In this document: one piece after another, positions 29,490 to 41,850 of the stretch
Layout of the letters: each line of letters opens with the position of its first letter
Numbering within the stretch: position 1 is the stretch's first letter
NCBI GenBank assembly: GCA_037179385.1
Contig: CM074179.1
Span: forward strand, 35,861,905-35,925,904
DNA: 64,000 bases
Direction of reading: 5' to 3'
From: Holothuria scabra
Taxonomy: Eukaryota; Echinodermata; Holothuroidea; Aspidochirotida; Holothuriidae
Program-made: the position numbers and the translations under genes
Notes under the pieces: generated by a model
Databases searched by the model: none
What the model was told of the DNA's origin: nothing
What the model saw: the letters and a program-made list of their open reading frames with translations, nothing else

Positions 29490-29935
29490 GTTAAGGAACA
29501 GTCATCCCAAATTGAAGAAGTGTAGACTGTCCAGTTTCATGATTGGCTGTTGGGAGTAATGTGACATTTTTCCTCTCCAAACATGAAATTTATTAGAAAT
29601 AACTGTTTGTTTTACCTTGGATATGCAACAGTTAAATCATTAAATGTAATTAAAGATACTTTGAAGAGAAATAAGAAGAAAATTTTGTTTTTAGCCTTTT
29701 CTTCAAAGCTCATTTGGGGGAACTGCTCTTTACCTTTAAGGAATAAATGAGGAGTGTATGCTCCTATAACTGAACTATCGGTTTGTGCAGACCTGGGTTT
29801 GGCGGCATATGGGACCATAGTTTGGTGGCTAAGAAACGAAATTGTAAACGGAGTTTCAGACTGCGGGACCGGTTCAGATGGAGAGAAGGAAACAACGTAC
29901 ACAAAGGTTAAATTCATCGATGAGCAGTTTTTTAT
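29490..29935. repeat. Dispersed repeat family R1, copy 1
   Basis: Diverged similarity to 41580-41850, for example GAAATTTATTAGAAATAACT with GAAGTTTATTAAGAGCAACT and GAGAAATAAGAAGAAA with GAGCGAAATAAAAAGAAA. Unknown type; no coding capacity. The 62- and 101-codon frames over it are on opposite strands and not conserved. Confidence 0.45.
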
Positions 29936-30530
29936 CCTATAAATATATGATGTTTATTATTCTATTCACCATACACTTTTATTATTGTTGAAGAGTTATT
30001 GTCATTGTGACTTCAGTACAACTGAAATTTTAAGCCATGATATATTTTTTCAACGTATATAGTACATTAACCAGTTTGTTTGCTGCTTTGCTCTTCGCTT
30101 CTTCAATTGTGTTTTTTGAAAAGGGGAGCTCATTTTATTGGATTAGATGAATAATGCATTTAATTAATATTGTTCGAATAATACCGACCGAAAGCAAAAC
30201 TCCCTGGAAGGGTCAAAGTTATTTGCACAAAAGGCATTTTACAAAGAAAATCAGATAATGAACGGTTCAAGGTACTGTGACACCTAATATTATAACTCGG
30301 GAGGATCAAATAGGAATGGATTTAGTATACTTCAAGAGTGTGCTCGTGTTACATTTCGGTACACCCAGTGGATTTTCTACTAGACCTAGTAGGTCCTTTT
30401 ACTTTCTTAGATAAGACTATTTTACGCATATAATATTTACTAACTGATGGATTAAACAATTCAATTTCACTCTATTCTTTTACAAATAAATTGTTATCAA
30501 AACACCAAATAGACCTGCAACAATTCTACC
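29936..30530. other. Non-coding stretch
   Basis: AT-rich DNA with no recognised feature. Confidence 0.3.
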
Positions 30531-30877
30531 CACTCTAAAATTAAAAGGGAGATCTTAGTCACTCTTTGATAGACTGAAATGTGTACATTGACCCCATTAG
30601 AGGGATAATTCACTCCAAGAGGAGTGAAACCCACTCCAAAAAGAGTGAAATTTACTGCAGGAAGAAGGGAAATTCACTCTTCCACGAGTGCCTGAAATGA
30701 TCACTCTTTTTTAAGAGTGATCACTGTAGGAACTCCATCAAGAGTGAAACTTCACTCGTTTTAAGGGAATTTCACTCTTTTTGGAGTGAAATTCAATCTT
30801 CTTGGAGTGAATTATTGCTCTAATGGGGTGAATTCACACTTTTTACTCTATCAAAGAGTGACTTAGATTTTAGAGTG
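30531..30877. mobile_element. Palindromic MITE of AGAGTGA/TCACTCT units
   Basis: The ends are CACTCTAAAATTAAAAGGGA and TTAGATTTTAGAGTG. Inside, about fifteen short blocks of AGAGTGA, GGAGTGAA or their complements alternate, each partner placed symmetrically about the centre, so the 347-bp element can fold into one long stem with bulges. No clear duplication at the flanks. It shares terminal CACTCTAAAA with 358-588 and 53861-55383. Confidence 0.75.
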
Positions 30878-32130
30878 CACCTGAAATAACTTTAGCACGC
30901 AACTTTTCAAGCTACATCTCATAACATAAGCATTTCCTTACATGTTTCACAGTGAGCCACCCGATTTGTTTTTAAACTCAGGAAGCTTCATGCAGGAAAC
31001 ACCATGGTTTGAAATTTATCTTACGTATATTTAAGACGTGACTAGAATTAAACAAAAAAGGATCGCAAGTTGCAAATATGATTGGAAAAGTAACCGCAAC
31101 CTGTATATCCGGGCGACTCATGTTGGGCAGCCTTTTTGAAAGAAGGTATAAAAGTACTGCCCTACCACAGAGGAGTGAGGACAATTACAAGTATCTCAGT
31201 CTCAATTACAATGAAAGACTTCGGTCATTCCTTTTAAGTATTAATCATATTCAACTATGAAAGCTACATATGCCACTAAAAGCCCTAACATGAGCGACAT
31301 TATATTTGACACGTACTTTGTCTGTTTGAATTTTTTTTTTTTTTATTGCAATATATTATTACAAATGCAAGAATCCAACCTGAGCTACCAAAATGAAAAA
31401 AATGTCATGTTTGTTTACTTCCATAATTTAGTTTATATAGGATACGAGATAAGCTGTTCTACGAAGCTCTCCGACAAAAAGTATTTTATCCCTATGTAGC
31501 AGATAACAGAGTGAATCGTACTCCTTTTTTTGCCAACCTCTTCTAAAAGATTTTACTTATTTAATGTAAAAGAGAATCTTAAAGACACTGCTAATTTCAA
31601 GTGACATGAGTGACCCTCCTTTTTAAAAAAAAATGACTAGCAAAATGATATCCCTCCTGAAAGAATACTGGTTTTGTTTATTATCAGCTGCTCAATCTTC
31701 TTTGTTAAAATTTTGAAACAAAATTAACATGTAACTTGCGCACCAAAACAGGCTGCTTAAAAAATATGTGCGACATCCTCACTCACAGTTCCGCATGTAC
31801 AAATACTTCTAGTATCATAACCTATTTAGAATCACGCCCACTTACCCCATAATTTCTTGGTTATGAGGGGTACCAACGATTTAGTATCAACTCAAACAAA
31901 ATAATATTTCATAGAGAGGCAGCGGAAGCGGGGGGTGTCAGAAGGCCTGTTCCCCAATATTTTTTATGTTATTTTTTTTGGGGGGGGGGCGCTAACTGAA
32001 TGTCGCAAAATTAATTTAATAAATATAAGTTGCTTTTATCACATTTCGGTTATTCTTTGACTTAAACATTACTTTTCAGAATGCAAAAGTTGCAACGCTT
32101 TTTCGGGAGCTTTGCCCCCTGTATACCCAC
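30878..32130. other. Non-coding stretch
   Basis: No gene recognised. A G run at 31978-31989 with GGCAGCGGAAGCGGGGGG at 31918 suggests a decayed hAT-like end. Confidence 0.3.
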
Positions 32131-32913
32131 CATGGGCGTCCGCAGAAATTTTTACAATGGGGGGCAAGGTCATTCATGGATGATTGAATTGTGTACACTA
32201 TCTAAGCGGAGCGCCACCATAGGTTGGCGCGGAGCGTACAAGAAAATTTTGGGCCTTACAAACCCTCCAGATGGCCGGAAACGACACTTGGCGATTCTTA
32301 TAAGCTGCATGTACCCAACCCTGAAACAAGAATATTATGTCTGTAATTTTTAGATTTTTCAATGTAAAAAATTGTTGAAGTGAAATCTGCCTCTCTGTCA
32401 CGGCCTCGCACGCCTATGCACGATAAAACTTACAACTGTCAAACAGCTGATACAGGCCTATATCCGATACCCAATTATGAATCATCCCGCCTCCCCCATA
32501 TAAGCCTTGTATATCCCAGTTACATCCGCGCGTCGCCACTTGAGATCAGCACTGGACCAAACCAAGACCGATGCATTCATCAATAGTCGGATGCCATATG
32601 CACACACTACATACCTGACAACTAGTACAATTTTGGCATAGTTTTTACAATTACAAATTTCCAATAGATATCACGACTGATGGTCCCCAAATTACGATTT
32701 CACTATTCAGCATACCATCTTCTCTTTTGCTATTCCGGGTCAATATCCGCATATTTCACGAGTAGAAACTGACGCTATGAGTGAAGACATTTTGATGATG
32801 TTTTTTTAATTTTTTTTTTCAATTTTTAATTAATTTTTCACAAGTTTGATTTTCCGGGGGGGGGGGGGGGGGTGGGAGGGCAAGGGGGCACTTGCCCCCT
32901 CCGGACGCCCATG
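32131..32913. mobile_element. hAT-like element with CATGGGCGTCCG ends and 8-bp target duplication
   Basis: 783 bp with inverted ends CATGGGCGTCCGCAG and CCTCCGGACGCCCATG. Flanked by a perfect 8-bp repeat ATACCCAC (32123-32130, 32914-32921). A hairpin GCGCCACCATAGGTTGGCGC lies near the left end (32211-32230). Poly-G and CAAGGGGGCACTTGCCCCCT lie near the right end. No transposase. Same family as 46231-47175. Confidence 0.85.
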
Positions 32914-34713
32914 ATACCCACCTTAACGATAACCTGCAGGAGAGTTTTCTTTAACCCTTCAAACAATTAAAACTAAACTTTTTGCAAGCTATCTTCCTTT
33001 TTCAAAATATCTTTCTTATTCTCAAAACAGGACCTTTAAAACAAACTTAGCGAGGGACATGTCCCCAGTTCCCTTATTGGCCCAAATGACACAAATTTGC
33101 CCTAGAAATAATATCCCTTTTAGGATTATTAGTAATACCTATACTAAGGTACTTTTTTTGCTTCCATTACTTCCCCTAAAAAACCTAAATTATCATAGCT
33201 TCCGGGGACACTGTTGCTTGCCCCTGGAACGCATGCATATTGCATCGAGGTTTTAAACAGAACTCCCTACTGATATAATGTCCCAAAGCACTTTGGATCT
33301 GTAAAAATGCCCTGTATCAAATTATCAATCACATTTTCAATTTTGAGTAGCTTTAAACTTTTGGCTTTGCCTCCTAAAATTACTGTAAAGTATGTTTCTC
33401 CATAATTAAATGCCATAGTACTTCACTTTTCCATTCTCGTCCCTTACCTCACCCCACTCCTGAATTAAATTTATAGTTTAGAATGCTTAATTTGAATATG
33501 ATTTTCCACCATTTTGGAGCCTCTCGAATAACTAAAACCGCTGAGCTTCCGGGGTCTTCCCCCCCACCGGGGCCCTTATACGGGCCCCTGGACCCCACGC
33601 CGATGGAGTTTTTCGCTTTCCGCAAAACCGGACGCCTTACGGAGTCACCATATGTCGGCTGCCGAAAACTTGTGGCCCCCAAATAAAACATCTTCCGCAG
33701 CCTTCGTCATATTACATGAGTCAAATGGGTCTCATAATAATCTTGTTGTGAATACTCTAATACACCAACTGGGTTTTCCGTTACATCTGTAAATTCTTAC
33801 TACACAATTAGCGTACAGTTACTTATTAATTCCACAACTAAAAGCTTAGTATGAACAATAATGGCCTAATCCAATCATTCAGTGATAAGTGATTGAGTTT
33901 GCAACTCAAGAGTAGCTTATGCAAAGTCGACCTGTGACAATGAAATATTTGAACAAGGAGATAACAAAACGAAGTTCTAGTTTCATTTTAGCAAGGAAAC
34001 TGACGGTAATGTAGTGTATGAAGTTGTGATGTGATGCAAGTTTTTACAATAAAAGATTACGGTGCGTGTGGTAAGACTCTGCTTATCATACGTATATTCT
34101 GTAAATAAGTTGGCAAGGAGTTATACATGTGCATTAAGTGTTTCAATAGCAGTTGATATTATAACAGAAATTAATTTGTTCGATTCAGTGTATCCGTCAC
34201 TGCTTCTTTTGTCGCTTCATTGTAAATTATTTGAGTACATTCTCTTCACATGCCAATATCGGAGTTCGCCCACTTCTCATATATTTTCCTTGTCAAAGAT
34301 ACATCTTTAACCATTCGGGTCATTATTCGAATAAGGTTCGTTCAAAAAACCGTTCGTTCTTCATACTAGCATTTTTGCCTAAAAAAACTTTGAAAGAGTC
34401 ATGCAATGTTGTATTGATAGCGTTCATTTTTTCGATAATGGAATTTTCTCCATTCATTAAAACCAGTTATTTATGTCAAAAATAAAACTAACAACCTCGG
34501 TTAAAAACTCAAAATAAGTATTTGATCTAAGTAAGGTAAGAACCATTCTCACTTTCCAGTTCGTAGTATTGTTATACAAAGTGCATTCCTGAATTCTTAA
34601 TAAATGGGTCAGCATTTTAAAACAAAACGAAATGATTAGATACTCCTAGTGAAAATCCAGTCACATGCTTCAAGGTATTTAACATACAATGAGTTATTTG
34701 ACTGATGAATCTA
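32914..34713. other. Non-coding stretch
   Basis: A GC-rich patch with CTTCCCCCCCACCGGGGCCC lies at 33556-33600, open on both strands by composition. Nothing else recognised; no Ig-like exon on either strand. Confidence 0.3.
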
Positions 34714-36061
34714 CACTGTTAAAAAGTTTTTCTGTAAATTTACATAATTTTTATGGCAAATTTTTTTCCAACCAAATAATGTTTTTCTTACAGTCAGACT
34801 GTAATCATGAAAAAACATTAAGGGTTTGTTTTTTCTTTACAGTTTTGGCATGTAAATTAGCTTACAAATGTCTACTGTAAAATCGAACTACAGAATTGCT
34901 CTGTTTTGTTAAGCTTAATTTTATGAGAATTTACAGCCTACTGTTTTCATTCCCGACGTTTTAATATTGATTATAATGTTGCTCTTTTACCTTTCATATG
35001 TTATTACGTCACTTGACTTGCTTACGTAGATCAGGTATTTGCATATCAACGCAATGTGTCGTTACGAAATTGTTTTCAATCAAAACACATTGAGGATGCT
35101 TTGTTGTCATATTGTTGCCAAGTAGACTGCTGTCTCTAGGAACTTTGTAATTGGAAAGTCACATTTTTTTGTACAATATTATAATAATTGTTTATAAATA
35201 AATATGACAAAGAATGCAAATACATTGGTTGCAAACATTTCCAGACAAGGTAAACAATAAGGTTATCACTTCCTGATTGAAAAACGCCAAAGAAGATATT
35301 ATTCAAAACAACAGAAATCATTTTGTTAGGAAAATGCGTACAAAATAAGCTCCACCCAATTATGCAAAATGAGATTTACGTCATAAAGTGGTAAATTTAC
35401 AGACTCTTTCAAGTAAATTTGTGAAACGTTTTTAATTTGCTCCGATCAAGTGAGTGAGCGCAGGTGGCGATGAATTGACATCAGTATAATACCAATTGTC
35501 AGTGCTCTGAAATAAGGGCCTTACAATTTCTTTTTACTTAAAAATGTGTGACAAAACACCCGTTGTATGATATTTATAACTAAGAACGTAATAACCGTAT
35601 GCTTTTATAATAAATGTAAGTTAATTTTCAAACAGGGCCATAAATTTGCCAAAAATGTTTTTTTTTAAACTGAAACTTCGCAGAACGGTGCATGTCATAT
35701 CTTGAAAATTTTCTAGTGGCTATTTCTTATTTGTTTGTTTGGGCTTGTTTTTGTTTCTTTTCAGCTTAAAAACAAAATGAATGTTTGTTAAATGACAGTA
35801 TACTTATGTGAAATCAGAAAAATACAAAATACTGTTAAAATTTCTGTGAATTTACAGAAAATTTTTACAAAGCAGTAAAATTTGGTTAAAAAAGCAGACA
35901 GAAATGGTTTTTCAAATAAACAGAAAATACATGTTAAACAACGTTTTTTCTATTGTAGCAATACAAAGAGTCTGTAAAGATACAGAAAATCTCTATTAAA
36001 AGTAAAATACAAAAAGTTTAAGTTAAAAAAGTCTATAAATTTACAGAAATTTTTAACAGTG
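34714..36061. mobile_element. CACTG-type TA-MITE, copy 2 (both ends intact)
   Basis: 1348 bp with ends CACTGTTAAAAAGTTTTTCT and GAAATTTTTAACAGTG, flanked by TA on both sides. The interior carries many CTGTAAATTTACAG-like words. It is long for a MITE and has no transposase frame. Serves as the intact reference and empty site for copy 1 at 16916-18207. Confidence 0.85.
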
Positions 36062-36719
36062 TAAAGCTATTTCATTGGAGGAGTTGCAGTTCTATGAAGG
36101 CATATACTGATTACTTTAACCCCTGTGTGGTAAATACGTTGTGGCTCTGTTAGTAAAACAACTCAACACATTGCCAATTGCATACAAATTGTTTTATTAC
36201 TTAATGTCATCATTTTCAAGCATTAAAATTAATAATTAAAAGGGAAAAAAATATTAAATGAATATCTTTGTTCCATGGGAAACTTTCGTGCTCATGAGTG
36301 TTTAAATTCTTGTATTTCAATGCATTTTATCAAACTTTTAACTTATGTTATAAAATGGTGTTCAAAGCAAAATATATTTCATTTCGCAATCTTCTCTGAA
36401 TGTTATCACAGGACATTTGTGATCTACAAACGATTCTGCTATGATTGAAAAAAATGCTGTTATAACTCCAAAAGTTTAAGCTTCATTTAAAATTGTACCT
36501 AAATACCCCTCCAGAGTTTCATAGTAGCCGATAAAGTGGCTAACATGCGGGTACAAAGTGGCGGTATCGTGAGGGCGGGATACATTTTCTTCCCGTTAAA
36601 ATCTTTCAGATGCCCCTCCCATTCCTGAACCAACTATTCTGTCCAGAAATATGCTAAAACCTCAGGATTTCCTGGGGACCCCGCCCAACCGACGATTTGG
36701 TACTGAAACTACCAAGGCG
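36062..36719. other. Non-coding stretch
   Basis: AT-rich sequence, no recognised feature. Confidence 0.3.
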
Positions 36720-37040
36720 TCTACGGGGCTCTGGACCTCAACAGTGCAACTTGGATTCCGCTTGCGGTTTCGTTCTTCTTGAGTACCCCCCCCCCCCCCC
36801 CGGCGTTTTAACGGTCACGAAATTCAAACAGAACCGTAGAATCACTATACACATTATGCAACAGCGAACAAAAGAGTATTTGCCACAATTACTGAAGTTA
36901 AACATTAAACCGGTAAGCGCAAACCCCAGCACCAAAAGACCATCCAAAACAAGGTTCCACCCGTCACCCAAACGATCTGAAGACTGGTGATTGGGGTTCA
37001 ACATAAGCAACAGTGTAAGGAGAACATGCCAGTGAGCCGC
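36720..37040. repeat. Dispersed repeat family R3, copy 1
   Basis: Similar to 38140-38600: both carry AGTGCAACT, CACGAAATTCAAACAGAACC or close variants, ACTATACACATTATGCAACA or variants, then CACCAAAAG or CAAATAAAAG and CCGTCACCC or CCGTTACTC, and end near CAACATAAGCAA. A C run of about 15 lies at 36786-36800. Frames over it are not conserved. Confidence 0.55.
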
Positions 37041-37182
37041 AACTTGAAAGGAATACCGAGACCAGTCCCACTTTAACGATATACTCAGCCGTTAACTCCA
37101 TTTATCTAACAAACTAACCAAACAGTATGATAACTTAAGCAACGACATTTGCAGAAAACAACACCACCAAAGTCATTAGTAA

Positions 37183-37409
37183 GTGCGTTCAATTTAGCGT
37201 CTCGAGCCGGCATAACTGGATCAACTGGTTTCGTGACTGGATTAAATCTGACGTAAAATACGTCACACGGCTCAACTAGACCACCACGGGGGCTGATCGT
37301 TTTGGCCGGCTCAAGGTTTGACGTTTTGATGACGTAATGATCACTATTCCGAAAGATCGATTGCTGGCTGAGCCAGTTGAGCTGGCTCGAGCCGTTAAAT
37401 CGAACGCAC
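37183..37409. mobile_element. Foldback element with GTGCGTTCAATTTAGC ends
   Basis: 227 bp with inverted arms: GTGCGTTCAATTTAGCGTCT CGAGCCGGC on the left, matched by GAGCCGTTAAATCGAACGCAC on the right, plus an inner GAGCCGGC/GCCGGCTC pair. Contains two TGACGTAA-like words. Flanks give no clear duplication. Overlapping frames on both strands are explained by the palindrome. Confidence 0.65.
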
Positions 37410-38139
37410 ATAGTATTCGTCGAAAAGCAACAACACTCCTCCAACGACAACAAAACGCCCGAAGGCAACTTGCACGAAAAAAAAACTCAACTGGCTTACA
37501 GGTACGCCTTGCCCATGGATTCCTCTGAGGTTTCTGTTGTCTAATTATCGCCTTGTTTAAACAAACTCCATAACCGGGTACTGTTTGAAGTCCTCCATAA
37601 AATTCTCCTAACGTTTCCTTTATGACCCATTTGACCCCTTCACCTCTCTAATTGTAGCCCCGCCACTACGGCAGTTGATATAATTCCCAAACTATTCTTT
37701 TTCAAGAGAGTGAAAGCCATTCAAATAGAGTTGAAACTGAGGACAAATGTAAATTTGAAGTGGATACCTGTAATTGCAAAAGACGGTCTTCCTCCTTAAG
37801 AATGAATATTCTCTGACAGTTTTAGCTTTAGATGCGTCATTAAGTCCATATTTTTGGTTCAAGAGAGTGTATATTTGTAACAAAATAGGTGACAAGCGAA
37901 CTATAAAACCCTAGATCGCAAGTGTAACAAGTTGATGAGTGTTCCAACCATCATCTTCTCCAAACATCGGGAGAACATGAAGCACATGACTATACATACA
38001 CCAATTCCATCTTTAGGCCTGTTTTGGATCTTAATCCACAATCTAAGTGCCCATGCCCATGTTTATGGACTGAAGAAATATTAAGAAAGACGGCTTATTG
38101 ATATAAGAAGAAAATTCTTGACTCCTCCACCCCAAATTG

Positions 38140-38600
38140 TTCTACGGCGGCAAGTGGCCGGTCCCCAATAGTGCAACTCCCATTGGGCTCTCGGTTTCAC
38201 GCTAACCGCAAGAACGGTCCTGACGTTTGACGGACACGGAAAACAAACAAAACCCTGTCGAATTACAAACACAATGCCAAAAAACTATACACATAATGGA
38301 ACAGCGATCTAAAGATTTTTTTTTTTTTATTACTGTCACCGAAGTCCAACAACAAACCAGTAGATTTGAACCCCAACGACAACAGTCCTGCCCCCCCCCC
38401 CCCAAATAAAAGGTCCTCCCGTTACTCAACCGGCCTGGAGACTTTTGCTTGGTACTCAGCATAAGCAATGGAACAGGAGAAACAATCAATCGAGCATCAA
38501 CTGGGAGAGATGCCGTTGCCGCCCCGACTTGGTTGTACATACACTTTAATGCATCTGTGGATCTATTTTTGAACTTTATCCACAATCTATATTGCCTATG
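38140..38600. repeat. Dispersed repeat family R3, copy 2
   Basis: Diverged relative of 36720-37040 (see there). Contains a T run at 38317-38328 and a C run at 38390-38402. Confidence 0.55.
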
Positions 38601-39334
38601 CTCTTGTTAATAAACTGGAAAAAATAAAAACGGAATTTTATATTTCGAAAACGAAAGTAAAGGGAATTCTTAACAACAAAACATGAACTACAAAACATCA
38701 CATTCGTCGCCATCTTGAGAACACCGCAGTGATAATTATGCTGCATGAAAATTAAAAGAACAGAAGAACACTAATACAATTTCATTTGAGACAGTCAGCA
38801 TACCTGTTAATCCCAGTAAAGCTCTGTTGAATATTTCCAGTTATTCAGCCTGTTAGGGTAAGATTTCAAAAGATCCGATCCACACAAATTATGAAACACT
38901 GCGAAAATTTGTAGTTGTTCCTGTGTTCCCTACTTAACGTCGTAGTTGCTAAATTGTATCTAACTTTACATTGCGAGCGATTATGTATGGAGAAGCGTCC
39001 GATTTATCATTTGGCAGGGAAAGGTTGTTTACTCAACACAGTCTGCAATATCAAAGTCCATGATTGAATTATTTAATGTATTAATGAACAACTTAGTATG
39101 CTCGATAAAAATAGTTTTGCAATAAGGTCGATTCATGTTATTCATATCTTACTGTGTGTGTGTGTTTTTCCTTTTTTAAATTATAAGACAAACTTTGATG
39201 GTAACTTAGTACAGTATAGTTTATTAGATCCCAACGTGAAGTCAATCATGAAGTATAATTATCTTATTAGGTTCAAAAAGATCGTGATGGTGCAGTCGGG
39301 AATCACATTGTAATCATACTTCAGTCGAGAACTA
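38601..39334. repeat. Dispersed repeat family R2, copy 1
   Basis: Aligns along about 740 bp with 60680-61378 in the same orientation: for example GATAATTATGCTGCATGAAA with GATAATTATGTAACGCATGA, CATTTGGCAG with the same word, and CAAAGTCCATGATTGAATTA with CAAAGTCCATGGTTTAATCA. Weaker matches lie at 40250-40985 and 55945-56465. No coding capacity or clear ends. Confidence 0.7.
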
Positions 39335-39505
39335 CACTGTAAAAAGTATCTGTTAATTAACAAAACAAAAAACAAAGGGTACCATAAAGATAACAGAAAA
39401 GGTGCTGGCAACGAAGTTATAAAAGCTGCCACCAATTTTTCTGTTATTTCTTTGTCTTTTGATTTGTTTGTTCAGTAGCCTAATGTTACAGACATTTTCA
39501 CAGTG
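39335..39505. mobile_element. Short CACTG-type MITE
   Basis: 171 bp, beginning CACTGTAAAAAGTATCTGTT and ending CAGACATTTTCACAGTG, with inner GTTAATTAACAAAACAAA against TTTGATTTGTTTGTTC. Left flank TA, right flank CA, so a decayed TA duplication is possible. Confidence 0.6.
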
Positions 39506-39612
39506 CACAGTTCCGCAAAATGAATTCGTAGAGCTACTACTGTGTAAATTGGTAAAAACATCTCTTCCTAAGGTTGTTCCGAAATCGTCGCCAATCGGCG
39601 ACCCTTAGCCGG

Positions 39613-39755
39613 CACCAAAAGGAGTGACCCAAACTCTACACAAACTGGTGCGACTCCAAGTCGGTCCCAACAGGCAAGGTGCAACTTAAAGTCGACACCT
39701 GTAGGTGGGACTCAAAGTCTACATCAATAGGTGCCACCCAAAGCCTCCACCCCAA
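39613..39755. repeat. 26-bp minisatellite
   Basis: Five to six imperfect units close to GTCGACACCAATAGGTGCGA plus CTCAAA. The two best units are at 39691-39742. Single units of the same repeat appear at 53731-53757 and at the very end of the window (63970-64000). Confidence 0.65.
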
Positions 39756-40249
39756 ATCTCTTCCTAGATCTCAACTATATACTCACCAATCTGAAACAAG
39801 TAGTTCGGTACAAATTATAATTGGGACAGGTTACGGTCGAGCCGGAAGGTGTGCCTTTTCATATTAAGTATCCTTGAAAAAAGTTTGACTACTTTAGGAT
39901 GTAACGCCCTTGAACATGAAAAAAAAAATGAGCTCATAAATTAAATCAGAATTCCGAACAACACTAACCTATTTTATGCTTTAGAAAAGCAACTGAATGA
40001 AATATTTCAAAAAGTAAGAAGAAAACAACCGCTCTATACGTTTAATTTCTGAAAGGGACTTCACATTTTAAGTGCGGGAAATTTTATTTAAACAAAAAAA
40101 GCGAGCGTTTGTGTGACGTTATGCATATACATCCAATATTTTATGAAGCGCTTACAAGATGTATTGTTACAATACTGAATTAATTACCTTTCTGAAATTT
40201 CCAAAAACTCGTAAAAGGTCAATAATTTGTACATTCATTTTTTGTAAAT

Positions 40250-40985
40250 CATACGTTACAAGCATATTATAGTCACTCAGGGTACAGTTGGAGAAGATCA
40301 AAGCTGGTTTAACTTCGAGCTACTTCACACTATTATTCCTGTGGAAAGTTTACATTTGGCGCATAAATTTAGCCAATCATTTCAAATTGCCTTCATCTGT
40401 ATGATACCACGTCATATACGATTCGTTTGTGTATGGATTAAGAAAACACATTTCAGTTGAATGTCAAATGGAAACTTATTAACAAGGGAATTTTTTTACA
40501 ATTTCCAAGGATAACAAAAACAAAGCACATATAAAAAAGTTACAGGTATGATTATTTGACATGAAAATAGATTTCTTAAATGATTGTAAGAAGGTTATAA
40601 GACAATGAGTATGCCTGTTTTCCTTTAGCTTGTTACTACTTAGTCATTCTTATAAAGGTTCTACCTCTAGCCACAGTCAGGTCCACCTGTAGTGCAATTT
40701 TCAGATATTCCTATGTAAAAAGGTATTATTTAAACGCCTATTTAAATTCCATATATCACTGTTAGTTGTTGTTCATAAATCGTTAAACAATTATTCATGC
40801 AGCAGAAAAGAAGTGTTTGCGTGCAGTTAGCTGTCTGCAATGCCAAAGTCTGTTACTAAATTTATGTATTTTGTTTTGTTCAGAATAGTGTGCCCGAATG
40901 AATATGTACTTAGCGATAAGCGTTTTGTATTGGTGTATCTTAGTGTATTCTGTTAATCTGACAAACTTGTGTAATCTGTGCTGCA
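40250..40985. repeat. Dispersed repeat family R2, diverged copy
   Basis: Matches family R2 in order: CTCAGGGTACAGTTGGAG near 40276, AAAGTCTGTTACTAAATTTA near 40843 and GTGTATCTTAGTGTATTCTG near 40933. The closest relative is 55945-56465. Confidence 0.45.
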
Positions 40986-41579
40986 CAAATCTCAGACTAA
41001 CAAAAGCTACAAGGGCGTTGTGACAGTCACACTTAATAGGGCACCTCTCTACAGAGATGTGTGTGATTCATAGACGTCTTTAAAAAGGGTGCTTCTGGAA
41101 GACAGCTTTCTATAAAATTGTAAATGAACTAAGCTACTTCAAGAATCTACACTTTGAAAACACTTTATTGACCTAAAGTCATTAAAATTCTGTTAGGATA
41201 TACATTGCTTTTATTTTCAACAAAACAGTTAATACAATTGTTGAACTAAAGTAAAAGGTTGATAAGTATTACGACTTCAATTACACAATAAACCCTTTTA
41301 CTTTAAACAAATTAAACATCGTTTTACAACCGGTGTTCTTCCTTATGTGGAACTATAATAGATGTACTTAATGTTATTGAAATTTCATTGTATCAGAAAT
41401 CATAATAGTCATTTAAAATCTGTAATTTATAAATGACTTGGCACGTTTCACTTTCACTCACTGTGAAGTTCTGGAGTTGTCAATGAGCTAACAAACGAAT
41501 GCAAAACATTTGGAACGACTATTTGTACGATACAATGCCTGACGCTTTATCTCACGAAAACACAGTTTAAATTGGGGAT

Positions 41580-41850
41580 ATAGTCACCTCTACTTGAAGC
41601 AGGGAGCTGTTACGAAGAGCTCCCTGTTTGAAGTAGTGCTGTCATGGTTCATAAATGGCTCTTCAGAGTTTCGTAACATTTATTTATTTTCCTCAGAGTT
41701 GAAGTTTATTAAGAGCAACTGCTTGGTTTATCTTGAATATCAGTACTGAAGTCTAAAAGTATCATAAAAGATTCTCTAGAGCGAAATAAAAAGAAATAAC
41801 GGGATTTAGCTGTTGCTCTGTAATAAGCTTGACTCTACTAATCTCAAGGT
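41580..41850. repeat. Dispersed repeat family R1, copy 2
   Basis: See 29490-29935. Also contains an inverted pair CAGGGAGCT / AGCTCCCTG at 41601-41629, similar to the ends of the CAGGGAGC-type elements but only about 20 bp apart. Confidence 0.45.

Noticed and set aside
30531..30877. CRISPR-like array of short repeats
   Set aside because: Units alternate in orientation, lack constant spacers, and lie inside one inverted-repeat element of a eukaryotic genome.
36697..38585. Frames of 60-127 codons in the R3 repeats
   Set aside because: Not conserved between the two repeat copies and broken by poly-C and poly-T runs.
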